11,702 nucleotides of DNA from DTPS01 sp049591295 (GCA_049591295.1 JBAWEQ010000150.1:1-11702), one strand, 5' to 3'; shown: positions 1 to 6,521, numbered from the stretch's first letter. The notes: generated by a model not told the origin, from the letters alone. Made by a program: numbers and translations.

Positions 1-75
1 GCTCCGGAAGGCAACCCGCACCAGTGCGAGCTGAAATTGTTTTGGACAGCTATGGGGTCGAACCCGACGAAGAGG

Positions 76-1473
76 CTATGAGCTCTTCAGGGAGGGAGGC
101 TCGGCGATGATGGCGCCGGCCTCCTGGCGGAGCGTCCATCCGGGGCCCAGGTCCAGGGTCCAGCCCTTTCCCACCAGGTGAAGGGGATGGTCCAGGCTTC
201 CGGGGGTCACCACCTCCCGGCCGAGCGGCAGCCACAGCTCGTGCCAGTCGGGAGTCACCAGCACCGCCTCATCGGAGGTCAGGCTGCCGTCCGGCGACTG
301 CCACGAGAAAGCCCCCGTGTAACAGGTCCCCAGTTTGCCCATGGCGATCTGGTGGTTGGGGTCAAAGACGATGCGCATGTCGCGGGGGCAGATGCGCAGG
401 GTAGTGCCGCCCGTGAACCGCTTCTGAAGCGCATCCCGCTCGGCGCTCATGCGGGCCCAGCGCGCCTCCTCCTCCTTCTTGATCCCCTGGATGCCGAAGG
501 AGACACCCAACTGATCGGCCCTCGAAGTCAGGGCGTCCTTCTCCCGGGGGGTGAGGTCGCCTCCAGCCAGGGCCCGCGAAACCAGCGCCTTGGCGCCCAT
601 GATCTGGTCCGCGGCGAGGAGCTGGAGATCCGGCGCCGGCATGAGGAGGAGGCTCTGACGCCAGCCCTTGGCCAGATCGTCCATGAGCAGGCCATAGGCC
701 GGCCCCGTCATGTAGGCGAAGCTCCTGACGTAGGACTGGCTCGTGTCCAGCCGACCGCGGATCGTGGCCGCCAGGTCGGCGGTGCGGTCCTCGCGCGGAG
801 GCAGCTTCCAGGCCATGTACTCCGCGATTCCCTCGCGCGCGTCGAGAGCCCGCTCCCACTGGCGCTCGTCGGGGTGGGCGATCTGGTAGCGCTCGGCCCG
901 GAAGGTGAGGGCGGCCTCGAAGTCCTCCAGGCGCTGCTCTCCCGTACAATCGAGTCCGCGGGCGAGGGCCTCCACCTCCAGCCGGAGCCAGAGGCGCCCC
1001 TCGGGCCTGTCCAGCACTTCGGTCGGCTCTCCCTGCGGGAGCGAGGAGGGGAGCACCCCGTCCTCCACGCTCTGCCAACCTTCTCGAATCAGCAGTCCGA
1101 GCGCCTGGGCCTCCTGGTGGGGGAAATCGGATGCCAGAATCATGGCCCACATCTTGCCGGCGAATTGGGTGGCGGTGGTGGCCACGGCCAGGGACTGGGG
1201 CCGCGGTCCCACCCACAGCCCCTTCCTGTTGCGGAAGCCGGGAAGGTTGGGATCTTCGGTCAGGATGAGGTCGTCCCTTTCCACGGCCATCCAGCGGATG
1301 GCGGGGAGGGGCCTGCCCCAAAGCGCGCTTCCCTGCTTGTTGTAGAGGCTCGACGCTTCACGCGTCAGGTCCCTGAAGTTGGAGAGGAACATCTGGGCCG
1401 ACGGGTCTCTGGGCCACAGGAGCGAGGCCCACAGCAGCCCGAGCACGACGAGAGCCGCTCGCTTCAAGCACAT
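76..1473 (-). CDS. Secreted metallopeptidase-like protein with degenerate HExxH site
   Basis: This is a 465-residue protein. Residues 1-27 look like a signal peptide: a KR pair at residues 4-5, a hydrophobic stretch to about residue 20, and PSAQ as a possible cleavage region, so it is probably periplasmic or exported. The layout recalls a family of secreted bacterial proteins, known to me only as hypothetical, with an HExxH zinc motif followed about 80 residues later by an EGxAEY motif. Here EGIAEY is present at 214-219, and the later SFAYMTGPAYGLLMDDL segment (251-267) also fits. The expected HExxH position reads R130-E131-G-W-Q134, so both histidines are missing while the glutamate remains. 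Cysteines 176, 362 and 383 could form a disulfide. GGAGGGG directly abuts the ATG, so the TTG at codon 3 (1465-1467) may be the true start. The gene lies 42 bases after the transporter and probably shares its transcript. The role is unknown; a non-catalytic binding protein is an inference. Confidence 0.8.
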   Translation of the reverse strand: MCLKRAALVVLGLLWASLLWPRDPSAQMFLSNFRDLTREASSLYNKQGSALWGRPLPAIRWMAVERDDLILTEDPNLPGFRNRKGLWVGPRPQSLAVATTATQFAGKMWAMILASDFPHQEAQALGLLIREGWQSVEDGVLPSSLPQGEPTEVLDRPEGRLWLRLEVEALARGLDCTGEQRLEDFEAALTFRAERYQIAHPDERQWERALDAREGIAEYMAWKLPPREDRTADLAATIRGRLDTSQSYVRSFAYMTGPAYGLLMDDLAKGWRQSLLLMPAPDLQLLAADQIMGAKALVSRALAGGDLTPREKDALTSRADQLGVSFGIQGIKKEEEARWARMSAERDALQKRFTGGTTLRICPRDMRIVFDPNHQIAMGKLGTCYTGAFSWQSPDGSLTSDEAVLVTPDWHELWLPLGREVVTPGSLDHPLHLVGKGWTLDLGPGWTLRQEAGAIIAEPPSLKSS

Positions 1474-1515
1474 CCCCTCCGGATCCGCAGCCCTGTTTTG
1501 GAAAGGACGCGGGCT

Positions 1516-2880
1516 CTACGCCCGGTGGCCCCAGTCCAGGCGGCCCGTGACCCACCGGAAGACCAGCAGGGCCGCAAAGGCCGCGAATCCAATCCCGGCG
1601 AAGGTATACCACAGATAGGGGGCGTGCGCATAGGCCCGCTCCATCGCTGCGGCGGAGAGCCCGGCCGCGCGCAGCTTGTTGGGATCGGGGCAGAAGGCGT
1701 CGAGGAGGTATCCCGAGAGCGCGAAGCCGAAGAGCCACGCGAAGAAGGTGTTGACCTGCGCGTAGCCCATGTAGAGGCCCTCCTGGCCGGGTGGGGCCTG
1801 CTTGGAGGCGTACTCCAGGTACCGCGGGCTCAGGAAGCACTCCGCCAGCCCCTGCACGGCGATGCCGGCGACCATCATGACGGTGATGGGATGGAGGACG
1901 TACCCCAGGAAGTGGAAGGGCGTCTTCACGAGACCGGAGAAGGCCATGATGAGGACGGAGCAGGGCACCAGGGCGAGGGAGATGCCGATGGAGGTGACGG
2001 CCGAGAATCGTCTCACGAGGTGGGTGATGGGGACGACCATGAGGACCACCACCAGGGGGTTCACGTTGGCGTACCATTCGGGGCTGGCCTCCGGTCCCAC
2101 CATGCGGAGCACATATTTGGGCAGGGAGGCGTAGAGCTGGCCCTGGATGGCCCAGAAGCCCGCCGTAATCAGGATGAGCGCCAGGAAGCGCCCGTTCTTC
2201 AGCACCGTCACCAGCCCCCGCACCGACTCCGCCGCGCTCCGGGGCCGCTGCTCGCCGTTCTCCTTGGGCCAGTAGAGCAACAAGACCAGAAGGAGCGCCA
2301 CCAGGGCGGCGCCCGAGGAGTAGAGCGGCACGTAGTCGAGGCCCAGCGTGGTCCTCACCGGCTTGGCCACGGTCTTCCCCGCGAAGGAGCCGATGTTCAC
2401 CATCATGTAGAAGAGGCTGTAGGCGCGGGCCCGGTTGGCCGAATCGGAGCACTTGGCCACGGTGCCCGTGATGGTGGGCTTCACGAAGGAGCCGCCCACC
2501 ACGATGAGTCCCAGGGCCAGCAGCACGGGGAGCTTGTGCGGGAACAGTCCCAGCGCAGCATAGCCCGCCGCCAGGAGGATGAAGGCGATGATCAGGGCCG
2601 GCCTGAAGCCCATCCGGTCGGCCGCCGCCCCCGTGACGAAGGGCAGGAGGTAGATGAGGGAGGCGAAGCCCGCGCCGATCCAGCCCGCGGCGACGTCGGA
2701 GAAGCCCACCACGTCCGTCAGGTAGAGCGCCAGAGCGATGAAGGTCCCATAATAGGCGGCGCGCTCGAAGAGCTCCACGCCGTTGGCAGTCCAGAAGGCG
2801 CGCGGAAAACGCCACGTGGAGGCCTGCGGGGCCTCCGCACACTGCTCAGGAATGATGGATCCCCTCCCCTGCGACTCCAC
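1516..2880 (-). CDS. PTR2/POT-family proton-coupled peptide transporter
   Basis: This 454-residue inner-membrane carrier of the major facilitator superfamily has the usual length for POT transporters, which import di- and tripeptides with protons. Visible family motifs are the proton-coupling ExxERxxYYG at 36-45, the loop sequence AADRMGFRP (86-94), the GGSFVKP segment with Lys134, and the PTR2 signature around FYMMVNIGS (157-165). FWAIQGQ (242-248), NPLVVVLMVVP (274-284) and AECFLSPRYLEYASK with Glu347 (346-360) correspond to the usual TM7, TM8 and TM10 motifs. Many hydrophobic segments fit 12 helices. The start is GTG at 2880 with no clear Shine-Dalgarno sequence, so the first 20 or so residues are uncertain. 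It is the first gene of a likely two-gene unit with the secreted protein after it. Peptide as the substrate is inferred from the family; some POT members carry other compounds such as nitrate. Confidence 0.92.
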   Translation of the reverse strand: MESQGRGSIIPEQCAEAPQASTWRFPRAFWTANGVELFERAAYYGTFIALALYLTDVVGFSDVAAGWIGAGFASLIYLLPFVTGAAADRMGFRPALIIAFILLAAGYAALGLFPHKLPVLLALGLIVVGGSFVKPTITGTVAKCSDSANRARAYSLFYMMVNIGSFAGKTVAKPVRTTLGLDYVPLYSSGAALVALLLVLLLYWPKENGEQRPRSAAESVRGLVTVLKNGRFLALILITAGFWAIQGQLYASLPKYVLRMVGPEASPEWYANVNPLVVVLMVVPITHLVRRFSAVTSIGISLALVPCSVLIMAFSGLVKTPFHFLGYVLHPITVMMVAGIAVQGLAECFLSPRYLEYASKQAPPGQEGLYMGYAQVNTFFAWLFGFALSGYLLDAFCPDPNKLRAAGLSAAAMERAYAHAPYLWYTFAGIGFAAFAALLVFRWVTGRLDWGHRA

Positions 2881-2912
2881 TCGTGCCGCCCGCGGTGACT
2901 GGATGGTCCTTC

Positions 2913-2941
2913 ATTCTAAAGCCGGACGGCGGGCGACGCAA
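2913..2941 (-). promoter_or_regulatory. Putative sigma70-type promoter for the peptide transporter
   Basis: Read on the minus strand there is a -35-like TTGCGT (2936-2941), a spacer of exactly 17 bases and a -10-like TAGAAT (2913-2918). This would place the transcript start near 2906, about 25 bases before the GTG start. It lies outside the hairpin repeats, between repeat unit 1 and the transporter. The match is partial (the -35 box shares the first three bases of TTGACA and the -10 box five of six with TATAAT), so it is a prediction only. Confidence 0.4.
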
Positions 2942-2980
2942 GGAGGAGGTGAGCGGAGACGGGAGAGTCGCAGGTGGGAG

Positions 2981-3037
2981 GATTCCGGACAAGCTGAAAT
3001 CCTGGCAAGCGAAGCGCGTCCCGGACCAGGAATGACG
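2981..3037. repeat. Type B hairpin element, copy 1
   Basis: The element begins with a decayed type C arm pair (ATTCCGG, loop ACAAG, CTGAAAT). An A-like hairpin follows: TCCTGG (3000-3005), a 14-nt loop (3006-3019) and CCCGGA (3020-3025), with one mismatched pair in the stem. It ends in AATGACG like the other elements. Confidence 0.8.
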
Positions 3038-3044
3038 ACTCCCC

Positions 3045-3082
3045 ATGCCGTCATTCTGGCGAGCGGAGCGAGTCCAGAATCC
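3045..3082. repeat. Type A hairpin element, copy 1
   Basis: After ATGCCGTC, the arm ATTCTGG (3053-3059) pairs perfectly with CCAGAAT (3074-3080) around a 14-nt loop, CGAGCGGAGCGAGT. It resembles the short palindromic repeats with the pattern GTCATTCTG...CAGAATCC that are scattered between genes in many bacteria. Confidence 0.9.
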
Positions 3083-3100
3083 GGGGCGGGGAAAAAGACG

Positions 3101-3124
3101 GATTCCGGACAAGCCGGAATGACG
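3101..3124. repeat. Type C hairpin element, copy 1
   Basis: A perfect 7-bp stem, ATTCCGG (3102-3108) with CCGGAAT (3114-3120), closes a 5-nt loop ACAAG and is followed by GACG. The identical element recurs at 3640-3663. Confidence 0.9.
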
Positions 3125-3163
3125 GACTGGAACCATGGGGCGCGCATCGAAGGAGGCCCCTCT

Positions 3164-3201
3164 ATGCCGTCATTCTGGCGAGCGGAGCGAGTACAGAATC
3201 C
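3164..3201. repeat. Type A hairpin element, copy 2
   Basis: Same as the other type A copies except for one base in the right arm (ACAGAAT at 3193-3199), which breaks the innermost stem pair and leaves 6 bp. It lies directly downstream of the GIY-YIG stop codon on the minus strand and could protect or end that transcript, though it has no T-run. Confidence 0.85.
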
Positions 3202-3206
3202 CTGCC

Positions 3207-3497
3207 TTACCGGATCTTTGGACTCAGGTCCTCGAATCGTGGATTCTGGCTCTTGATCAGCTCAAGCTTCTCGCCCCTGCCCATGTTCTTGATCTGTTTT
3301 TCGCGAATGATGGCCGCCATCGGGGACTCGGCGGCCTCGTAGTACAGCAGCTTGTGCAAGTGGTACTTCTTGGTGAATCCCTCTTGTAGCTCGTTCTGGT
3401 GTTCGTAAACGCGCCGCCTGAGGTCGTTGGTCATGCCGGTATAGAGCGTCGGTCTGGCGTTCCCCATGATGTAGACGTAGAAATATGGGCCTCGCAT
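3207..3497 (-). CDS. Small GIY-YIG nuclease-family protein
   Basis: This 96-residue protein has the usual length of single-domain GIY-YIG proteins. It shows the GIY-like YVYIM (7-11), YTG (19-21) in LYTGMTNDLRRRVYEH, arginines 27-29, His33, and the glutamate of IIREKQIK (Glu66), the expected metal ligand. All core positions of the UvrC/UPF0213-like fold therefore seem intact, so it may cut or nick DNA. The start at 3497 is the ATG just before the conserved domain. The frame stays open upstream to 3776, but that stretch only translates repeat DNA. No good Shine-Dalgarno sequence is seen; a TTG six codons upstream is the alternative start. The gene is flanked on both sides by the composite hairpin repeats and is visibly lower in GC than its neighbours, which suggests transfer. 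A role in moving or maintaining the repeats is an inference; its real substrate is unknown. Confidence 0.88.
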   Translation of the reverse strand: MRGPYFYVYIMGNARPTLYTGMTNDLRRRVYEHQNELQEGFTKKYHLHKLLYYEAAESPMAAIIREKQIKNMGRGEKLELIKSQNPRFEDLSPKIR

Positions 3498-3503
3498 GCC
3501 TAC

Positions 3504-3533
3504 AGCATACAAAAGTGGAGGGATTCCGGACAA
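3504..3533 (-). promoter_or_regulatory. Possible promoter for the GIY-YIG gene
   Basis: On the minus strand TTGTCC (3528-3533), which lies inside the type B repeat, is followed after 18 bases by TATGCT (3504-3509). The ATG starts six bases after the -10-like box, so a transcript from here would be almost leaderless, in keeping with the lack of a clear ribosome site. The boxes are weak matches. Confidence 0.2.
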
Positions 3534-3576
3534 GCTGAAATCCTGGCAAGCGAAGCGCGTCCAGGACCAAATGACG
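3522..3576. repeat. Type B hairpin element, copy 2
   Basis: TCCTGG (3541-3546) pairs perfectly with CCAGGA (3561-3566) around a 14-nt loop, CAAGCGAAGCGCGT. This loop matches the type A loop at 11 of 14 positions. Relative to type A, one T-A stem pair has become C-G on both sides. Confidence 0.85.
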
Positions 3577-3583
3577 CCTCCCC

Positions 3584-3621
3584 ATGCCGTCATTCTGGCG
3601 AGCGCAGCGAGTCCAGAATCC
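3584..3621. repeat. Type A hairpin element, copy 3
   Basis: Perfect 7-bp stem (3592-3598 with 3613-3619) and 14-nt loop with a single base change from the type A consensus (CGAGCGCAGCGAGT). Confidence 0.9.
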
Positions 3622-3639
3622 GGGGCGGGGAAAAGGAGG

Positions 3640-3663
3640 GATTCCGGACAAGCCGGAATGACG
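3640..3663. repeat. Type C hairpin element, copy 2
   Basis: Identical to copy 1: ATTCCGG (3641-3647), loop ACAAG, CCGGAAT (3653-3659), then GACG. Confidence 0.9.
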
Positions 3664-3702
3664 AAACGGGGCGTGGGCGCACCAATCGCGGGATGCCTCC
3701 CC

Positions 3703-3740
3703 ATGCCGTCATTCTGGCGAGCGGAGCGAGTCCAGAATCC
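3703..3740. repeat. Type A hairpin element, copy 4
   Basis: Perfect 7-bp stem (3711-3717 with 3732-3738) with the consensus 14-nt loop. It is the first structured element downstream of the kinase operon, 48 bases past its last stop codon on the minus strand, and may serve as its 3' end or as a read-through barrier. No T-run follows, so it is not a classical terminator. Confidence 0.85.
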
Positions 3741-3788
3741 CAGAGGGCCAGTCGCAACCGCATGGTCTACGGTCACCTGCCCTCGCGG

Positions 3789-6014
3789 TCATCCTCCTGG
3801 GCCGGTACCCTTCGAGACTTCCGCCAGTGGCAGTCTGACCGTGAAGGTGGCCCCCGGCGGCGGTTGGTTGTTGGCGGCCTCCACGGTGCCCCCGTGGGCG
3901 GTGACGATCTGGCGGACGATGGCGAGTCCGAGGCCGGTGCCGCCCTTGCGCCGGGTCTGGAACGGGGCGAAGAGGACGGGGAACAGATCGGTGGGGATGC
4001 CCGGCCCCATGTCCGAGATCTCGACGCAGGCCCGGTTCCTCTCGCGCCATGCCCGGACCCGAACCAGGCCCCCGCGCGGCGTGAAGGAGAGGGCGTTCTG
4101 ACCCAGGTTGGCGAAGGCTTGCTGGAGCTTCTGGGAGTTGCCGAGAATGGGGAGGGGGTCGCCGTCCAATTCCATCAGGCACGGAGTCGTGTCCATGCCT
4201 CCCGCCTTCACGAGTGCCTTGGTTTCGGACAGCACGTCGCGGAGATCGAGGGCCGCGAACTCTTGCGGGTCGATGGGACGGCCCAGCGTGAGCAGATCGT
4301 TCATGAGCACGTTCAGTCTCTTCGACTGGTCCTTGATGTGGGCCGTGTACTCGGCGAACTCCGGTTGGTCCGCGAGCTTTCTTTCGAGGGCCGTCACGAT
4401 GGTCGTGATGGCGAAGAGGGGGTTGCGGACCTCGTGCGCCACTCCGCCGGCGATCATGCCCACGGTTTCCAGGTTCTTGGCCTGCTCCAGCTTCCGCTGC
4501 AGCTCGATCTCCTGGGTCACGTCGCGCTTGGCCGCCACGAAGGCCGTGATGGCCCCGGAAGGATCGCGCACGGGCGAGATGACCGACTGTTCGGTGAAGA
4601 GCGAGCCGTCCTTTCTAAGGTTGTTCATCTGTCCTGTCCAGGCTCGGCCCGAGAGGATCGTCGCCCACATCTGCTCGTAGAAGGCGCGGTCGTGGAGGCC
4701 GCTCTTGAGGATCCGCGGATTCTGCCCCATGGCCTCCTCACGCGAGTACCCCGTGATGCTTTCAAAGGCGGGGTTCACGTAGATGATGGCCCCCTGGGCG
4801 TCGGTCATCACGATGCTCTCGTGGCTCTGCTCGATGGCCGCCGCGAGCCGGCCGCGCTCCTCTTCGGCGCGCCTCTGCTCCGTGATGTCGATGGCCGTCC
4901 CCTCCAGGACCTCCTGGCCGGTCTTCTCTTCCCGGACCAGGGAGACGTTCTCCAGGATCCAGACGGGGGAGCCGTCCTTCCGCCGCCCTTCGGAGACGAG
5001 GTTCTTGACGGCCCCTTCGCGCCTGATGCGTTCGACGAAAATGTCCCGAGCCTCCGGAGTCGGGTAGAGCCCTTGGGAGGGGTGCGCAAAGAGATCTTCG
5101 CGCGAGGAGTAACCAAAGATGGCGGCGAAGGCCTCGTTGCAATCCAGCACGCGTCCCTCGATCGTGGAGCGGAAGACGCCCGCGAGATTGCGCTCGACGA
5201 GGAGGCGGTAGCGCTCCTGGGTCTCCCGCAGTGCCTTCTCGGCCCGCTTCCGCTCGGTGATGTCGCGGATGTTGCACTGGATCACCTGCCTGTCGCCCAC
5301 GGCGTAGACGTTGCTGACGAACTCGACCTCCCTCCTGCTGCCGTCCTTCGCCTCCAGCGGCATGTCCTCGTACCGGACGTATTTTTTCTCAAGAAGCTCG
5401 GCGAAGGCCGCTTTGGATGGCACCACATCCCTGAGAAAGCCCAGATCCCATATGCTCTTGCCGAGCACCTCCTGGGCCGAGTAGCCGAGAATGTTCAGGA
5501 TGAACGGGTTGACATCGACGACGAGCCCCGTCTCCGCATCGAGGATGAGAATGCCGTCCTTGGCCGCTTCGAATAGCCGCCTGTAGCGCATCTCCGAGGT
5601 CCGCATCGCAACCACGGCCTCGTGCCTTTCGCCCTGGAGCCTGCGCTTCTCCAGGGCGCCCTGAATGGCGGGCATGAGGCGCGCCAGGCGGTCCTTGAGA
5701 ACGTAGTCGTCGGCGCCGGCCTTGATGCACTCCACGGCGGTCTCCTCGTTGAGGGAGCCGGTGATGATGATGAAGGGAATCTCGGGCGCTCGCTCGTCCG
5801 CGAGGCGCAGCGCCGACATGCCGTCGAATTGGGGCAGGCTGTAGTCGGAGAGGATGAAGTCGGGATCGAACTCTTCTATGGCGGCAAGGAAGGTCTCCCG
5901 GTTCTCGACGCGCCTGGACACGAAGTCGATGCCGGCCTTCCGGATCTCCCGCTCCACCAGAGCCGCGTCCGTGGGCACGTCTTCCACCATGAGAATGCGC
6001 AGGGGTTGGCTCAT
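3789..6014 (-). CDS. Receiver-PAS3-histidine kinase (soluble)
   Basis: A 741-residue cytoplasmic protein with no membrane segments. Residues 5-122 form a receiver with the acidic pair E11/D12, phospho-acceptor Asp57, Thr85 and Lys107. Three PAS domains follow (about 141-258, 266-382, 387-502); the first two end in the DITE linker typical of PAS-PAC units and the third in a looser DVTQ form. The kinase core has the H-box HEVRNPL with His527, the N-box NLGQNA (636-641), the G1 box DMGPGI (668-673) and the G2 box GTGLGLAI (692-699), an NtrB-like arrangement. All key residues are intact. The N-terminal rather than C-terminal receiver suggests that phosphorylation of Asp57 by an upstream kinase, probably the large one in this operon, controls kinase activity. 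Its own target is not in the window. A strong ribosome site, GGAGGAGG, lies five bases before the ATG. It is the last gene of the operon, 63 bases after the small receiver. Confidence 0.93.
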   Translation of the reverse strand: MSQPLRILMVEDVPTDAALVEREIRKAGIDFVSRRVENRETFLAAIEEFDPDFILSDYSLPQFDGMSALRLADERAPEIPFIIITGSLNEETAVECIKAGADDYVLKDRLARLMPAIQGALEKRRLQGERHEAVVAMRTSEMRYRRLFEAAKDGILILDAETGLVVDVNPFILNILGYSAQEVLGKSIWDLGFLRDVVPSKAAFAELLEKKYVRYEDMPLEAKDGSRREVEFVSNVYAVGDRQVIQCNIRDITERKRAEKALRETQERYRLLVERNLAGVFRSTIEGRVLDCNEAFAAIFGYSSREDLFAHPSQGLYPTPEARDIFVERIRREGAVKNLVSEGRRKDGSPVWILENVSLVREEKTGQEVLEGTAIDITEQRRAEEERGRLAAAIEQSHESIVMTDAQGAIIYVNPAFESITGYSREEAMGQNPRILKSGLHDRAFYEQMWATILSGRAWTGQMNNLRKDGSLFTEQSVISPVRDPSGAITAFVAAKRDVTQEIELQRKLEQAKNLETVGMIAGGVAHEVRNPLFAITTIVTALERKLADQPEFAEYTAHIKDQSKRLNVLMNDLLTLGRPIDPQEFAALDLRDVLSETKALVKAGGMDTTPCLMELDGDPLPILGNSQKLQQAFANLGQNALSFTPRGGLVRVRAWRERNRACVEISDMGPGIPTDLFPVLFAPFQTRRKGGTGLGLAIVRQIVTAHGGTVEAANNQPPPGATFTVRLPLAEVSKGTGPGG

Positions 6015-6019
6015 GGCTT

Positions 6020-6027
6020 CCTCCTCC
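6020..6027 (-). promoter_or_regulatory. Strong ribosome binding site of the receiver-PAS-kinase gene
   Basis: GGAGGAGG on the minus strand with a five-base spacer to the ATG at 6014. This supports that start and suggests independent, efficient initiation in the 63-base gap. The same gap holds a 10-bp perfect palindrome, AGGGCGCCCT (6052-6061), of unknown meaning. Confidence 0.8.
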
Positions 6028-6077
6028 GCTGCCCGGCCGCGCGGGTCTGCAAGGGCGCCCTCACGGGGGGCGGCGTT

Positions 6078-6521
6078 TTACCGGGGCGACTGATTCAACA
6101 GGAGCCAGTAGAGGCCCAGGTTAGAGACGGCCTCCACGAACCGCTCGAAGTCCACCGGCTTGACGATGTAGCTGTTGACCCCCAGGCGATAGCTCTCGAC
6201 CAGGTCCCTCTCCTCCCGGGATGAGGTGAGGACCACGACGGGAATGATCCTGGTGCGCTCGTCTCCCTTCACGCGGCGGAGCACCTCAAGCCCGTCCACC
6301 TTGGGGAGCTTGAGGTCCAGGAGGATGACCTTGGGGATCTGGGCCGTGTCCCGCCCCTCGTAGGCGCCCTGGCCGAAGAGGAAATCCAGGGCCTCGGCGC
6401 CGTCCGAGACCGAGAAGACGGGATTGACGATGTTGCCCTTCTTGAGCGCCCTGAGGGTCAGCTCCAGGTCGTTGGGGTTGTCCTCGACGATCAGGATGTC
6501 GACGGGTTCACGTCCGTTCAT
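6078..6521 (-). CDS. Rcp1-like single-domain response regulator
   Basis: This 147-residue protein is a receiver domain only, with no output domain. It has the acidic pair E13/D14, phospho-acceptor Asp69 in LLDLKLPKVDG, Thr99 in VVLTSS and Lys121 in VKPVDF. The insertion around FLFGQGAYEGRDTAQIPK (48-65) and the C-terminal AVSNLGLYWLLLNQSP are typical of the Rcp1-type receivers that partner phytochrome-like kinases. It starts inside the end of the large kinase gene (14-base overlap), so translation is probably coupled and the two proteins are likely direct partners. It would accept phosphate from the large kinase and either pass it on or act through protein contact. The true downstream target is not visible. 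Confidence 0.95.
   Translation of the reverse strand: MNGREPVDILIVEDNPNDLELTLRALKKGNIVNPVFSVSDGAEALDFLFGQGAYEGRDTAQIPKVILLDLKLPKVDGLEVLRRVKGDERTRIIPVVVLTSSREERDLVESYRLGVNSYIVKPVDFERFVEAVSNLGLYWLLLNQSPR

Larger units (their letters stand above)
2974..3201. repeat. Composite hairpin repeat, unit 1
   Basis: This is one copy of a roughly 220-bp composite made, in order, of a type B element, a type A hairpin, a GGGGCGGGGAAAA spacer, a type C hairpin, a 39-base variable segment and a second type A hairpin. The same order and nearly the same spacing occur in unit 2 at 3515-3740, with one 2-base length difference after the B element. The unit ends five bases before the stop codon of the GIY-YIG gene, so its last hairpin would sit at the 3' end of that transcript. 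Confidence 0.9.
3515..3740. repeat. Composite hairpin repeat, unit 2
   Basis: Second direct copy of the B-A-spacer-C-variable-A composite, about 540 bases from unit 1. The 39-base variable segments (3125-3163 and 3664-3702) have equal length but differ at roughly 40% of positions, while the hairpins are almost unchanged. The unit lies between the stop of the receiver-PAS kinase and the start of the GIY-YIG gene. Confidence 0.9.
2961..3756. other. Candidate accessory island: GIY-YIG gene between direct composite repeats
   Basis: The block contains repeat unit 1, a small GIY-YIG gene, and repeat unit 2 in the same orientation. It sits between the end of the kinase operon and the promoter of the transporter. 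Just outside the units, 2961-2972 and 3745-3756 agree at 10 of 12 bases and share AGTCGCA (2966-2972 and 3750-3756), which could be a duplicated target or a chance match. The gene is lower in GC (hand count 134 of 240 over 3241-3480) than sampled neighbouring lines (about 68-73%). These points suggest acquisition or amplification as a unit, but no transposase or integrase is present. Confidence 0.35.

Noticed and set aside
1..75. tRNA-like or terminator-like bases after the secreted protein gene
   Set aside because: GGGTCGAACCC and CGCACTGGTGCG form only very short stems with tiny loops, with no acceptor arm and no T-run. Nothing can be called.
178..2898. A 906-codon open frame on the plus strand opposite the transporter and the secreted protein
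   Set aside because: It is antisense to two genes with clear motifs, has low-complexity composition rich in R, G, E and H, and no recognisable domain. Such frames are expected opposite GC-rich coding DNA.
2974..3740. CRISPR array
   Set aside because: The repeats are few, palindromic and of three types, with unequal spacing and a gene between the two groups. No cas genes are present.
3498..3776. Upstream extension of the GIY-YIG frame to a 189-residue protein
   Set aside because: The extra 93 residues only translate the hairpin repeats in unit 2, and the conserved domain begins right after the ATG at 3497. Read-through fusion is possible but unsupported.
4721..4860. LOV photosensor in the third PAS of the receiver-kinase
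   Set aside because: The segment GQNPRILKSG resembles the LOV region, but the position of the flavin-binding cysteine is proline. It is an ordinary PAS domain.
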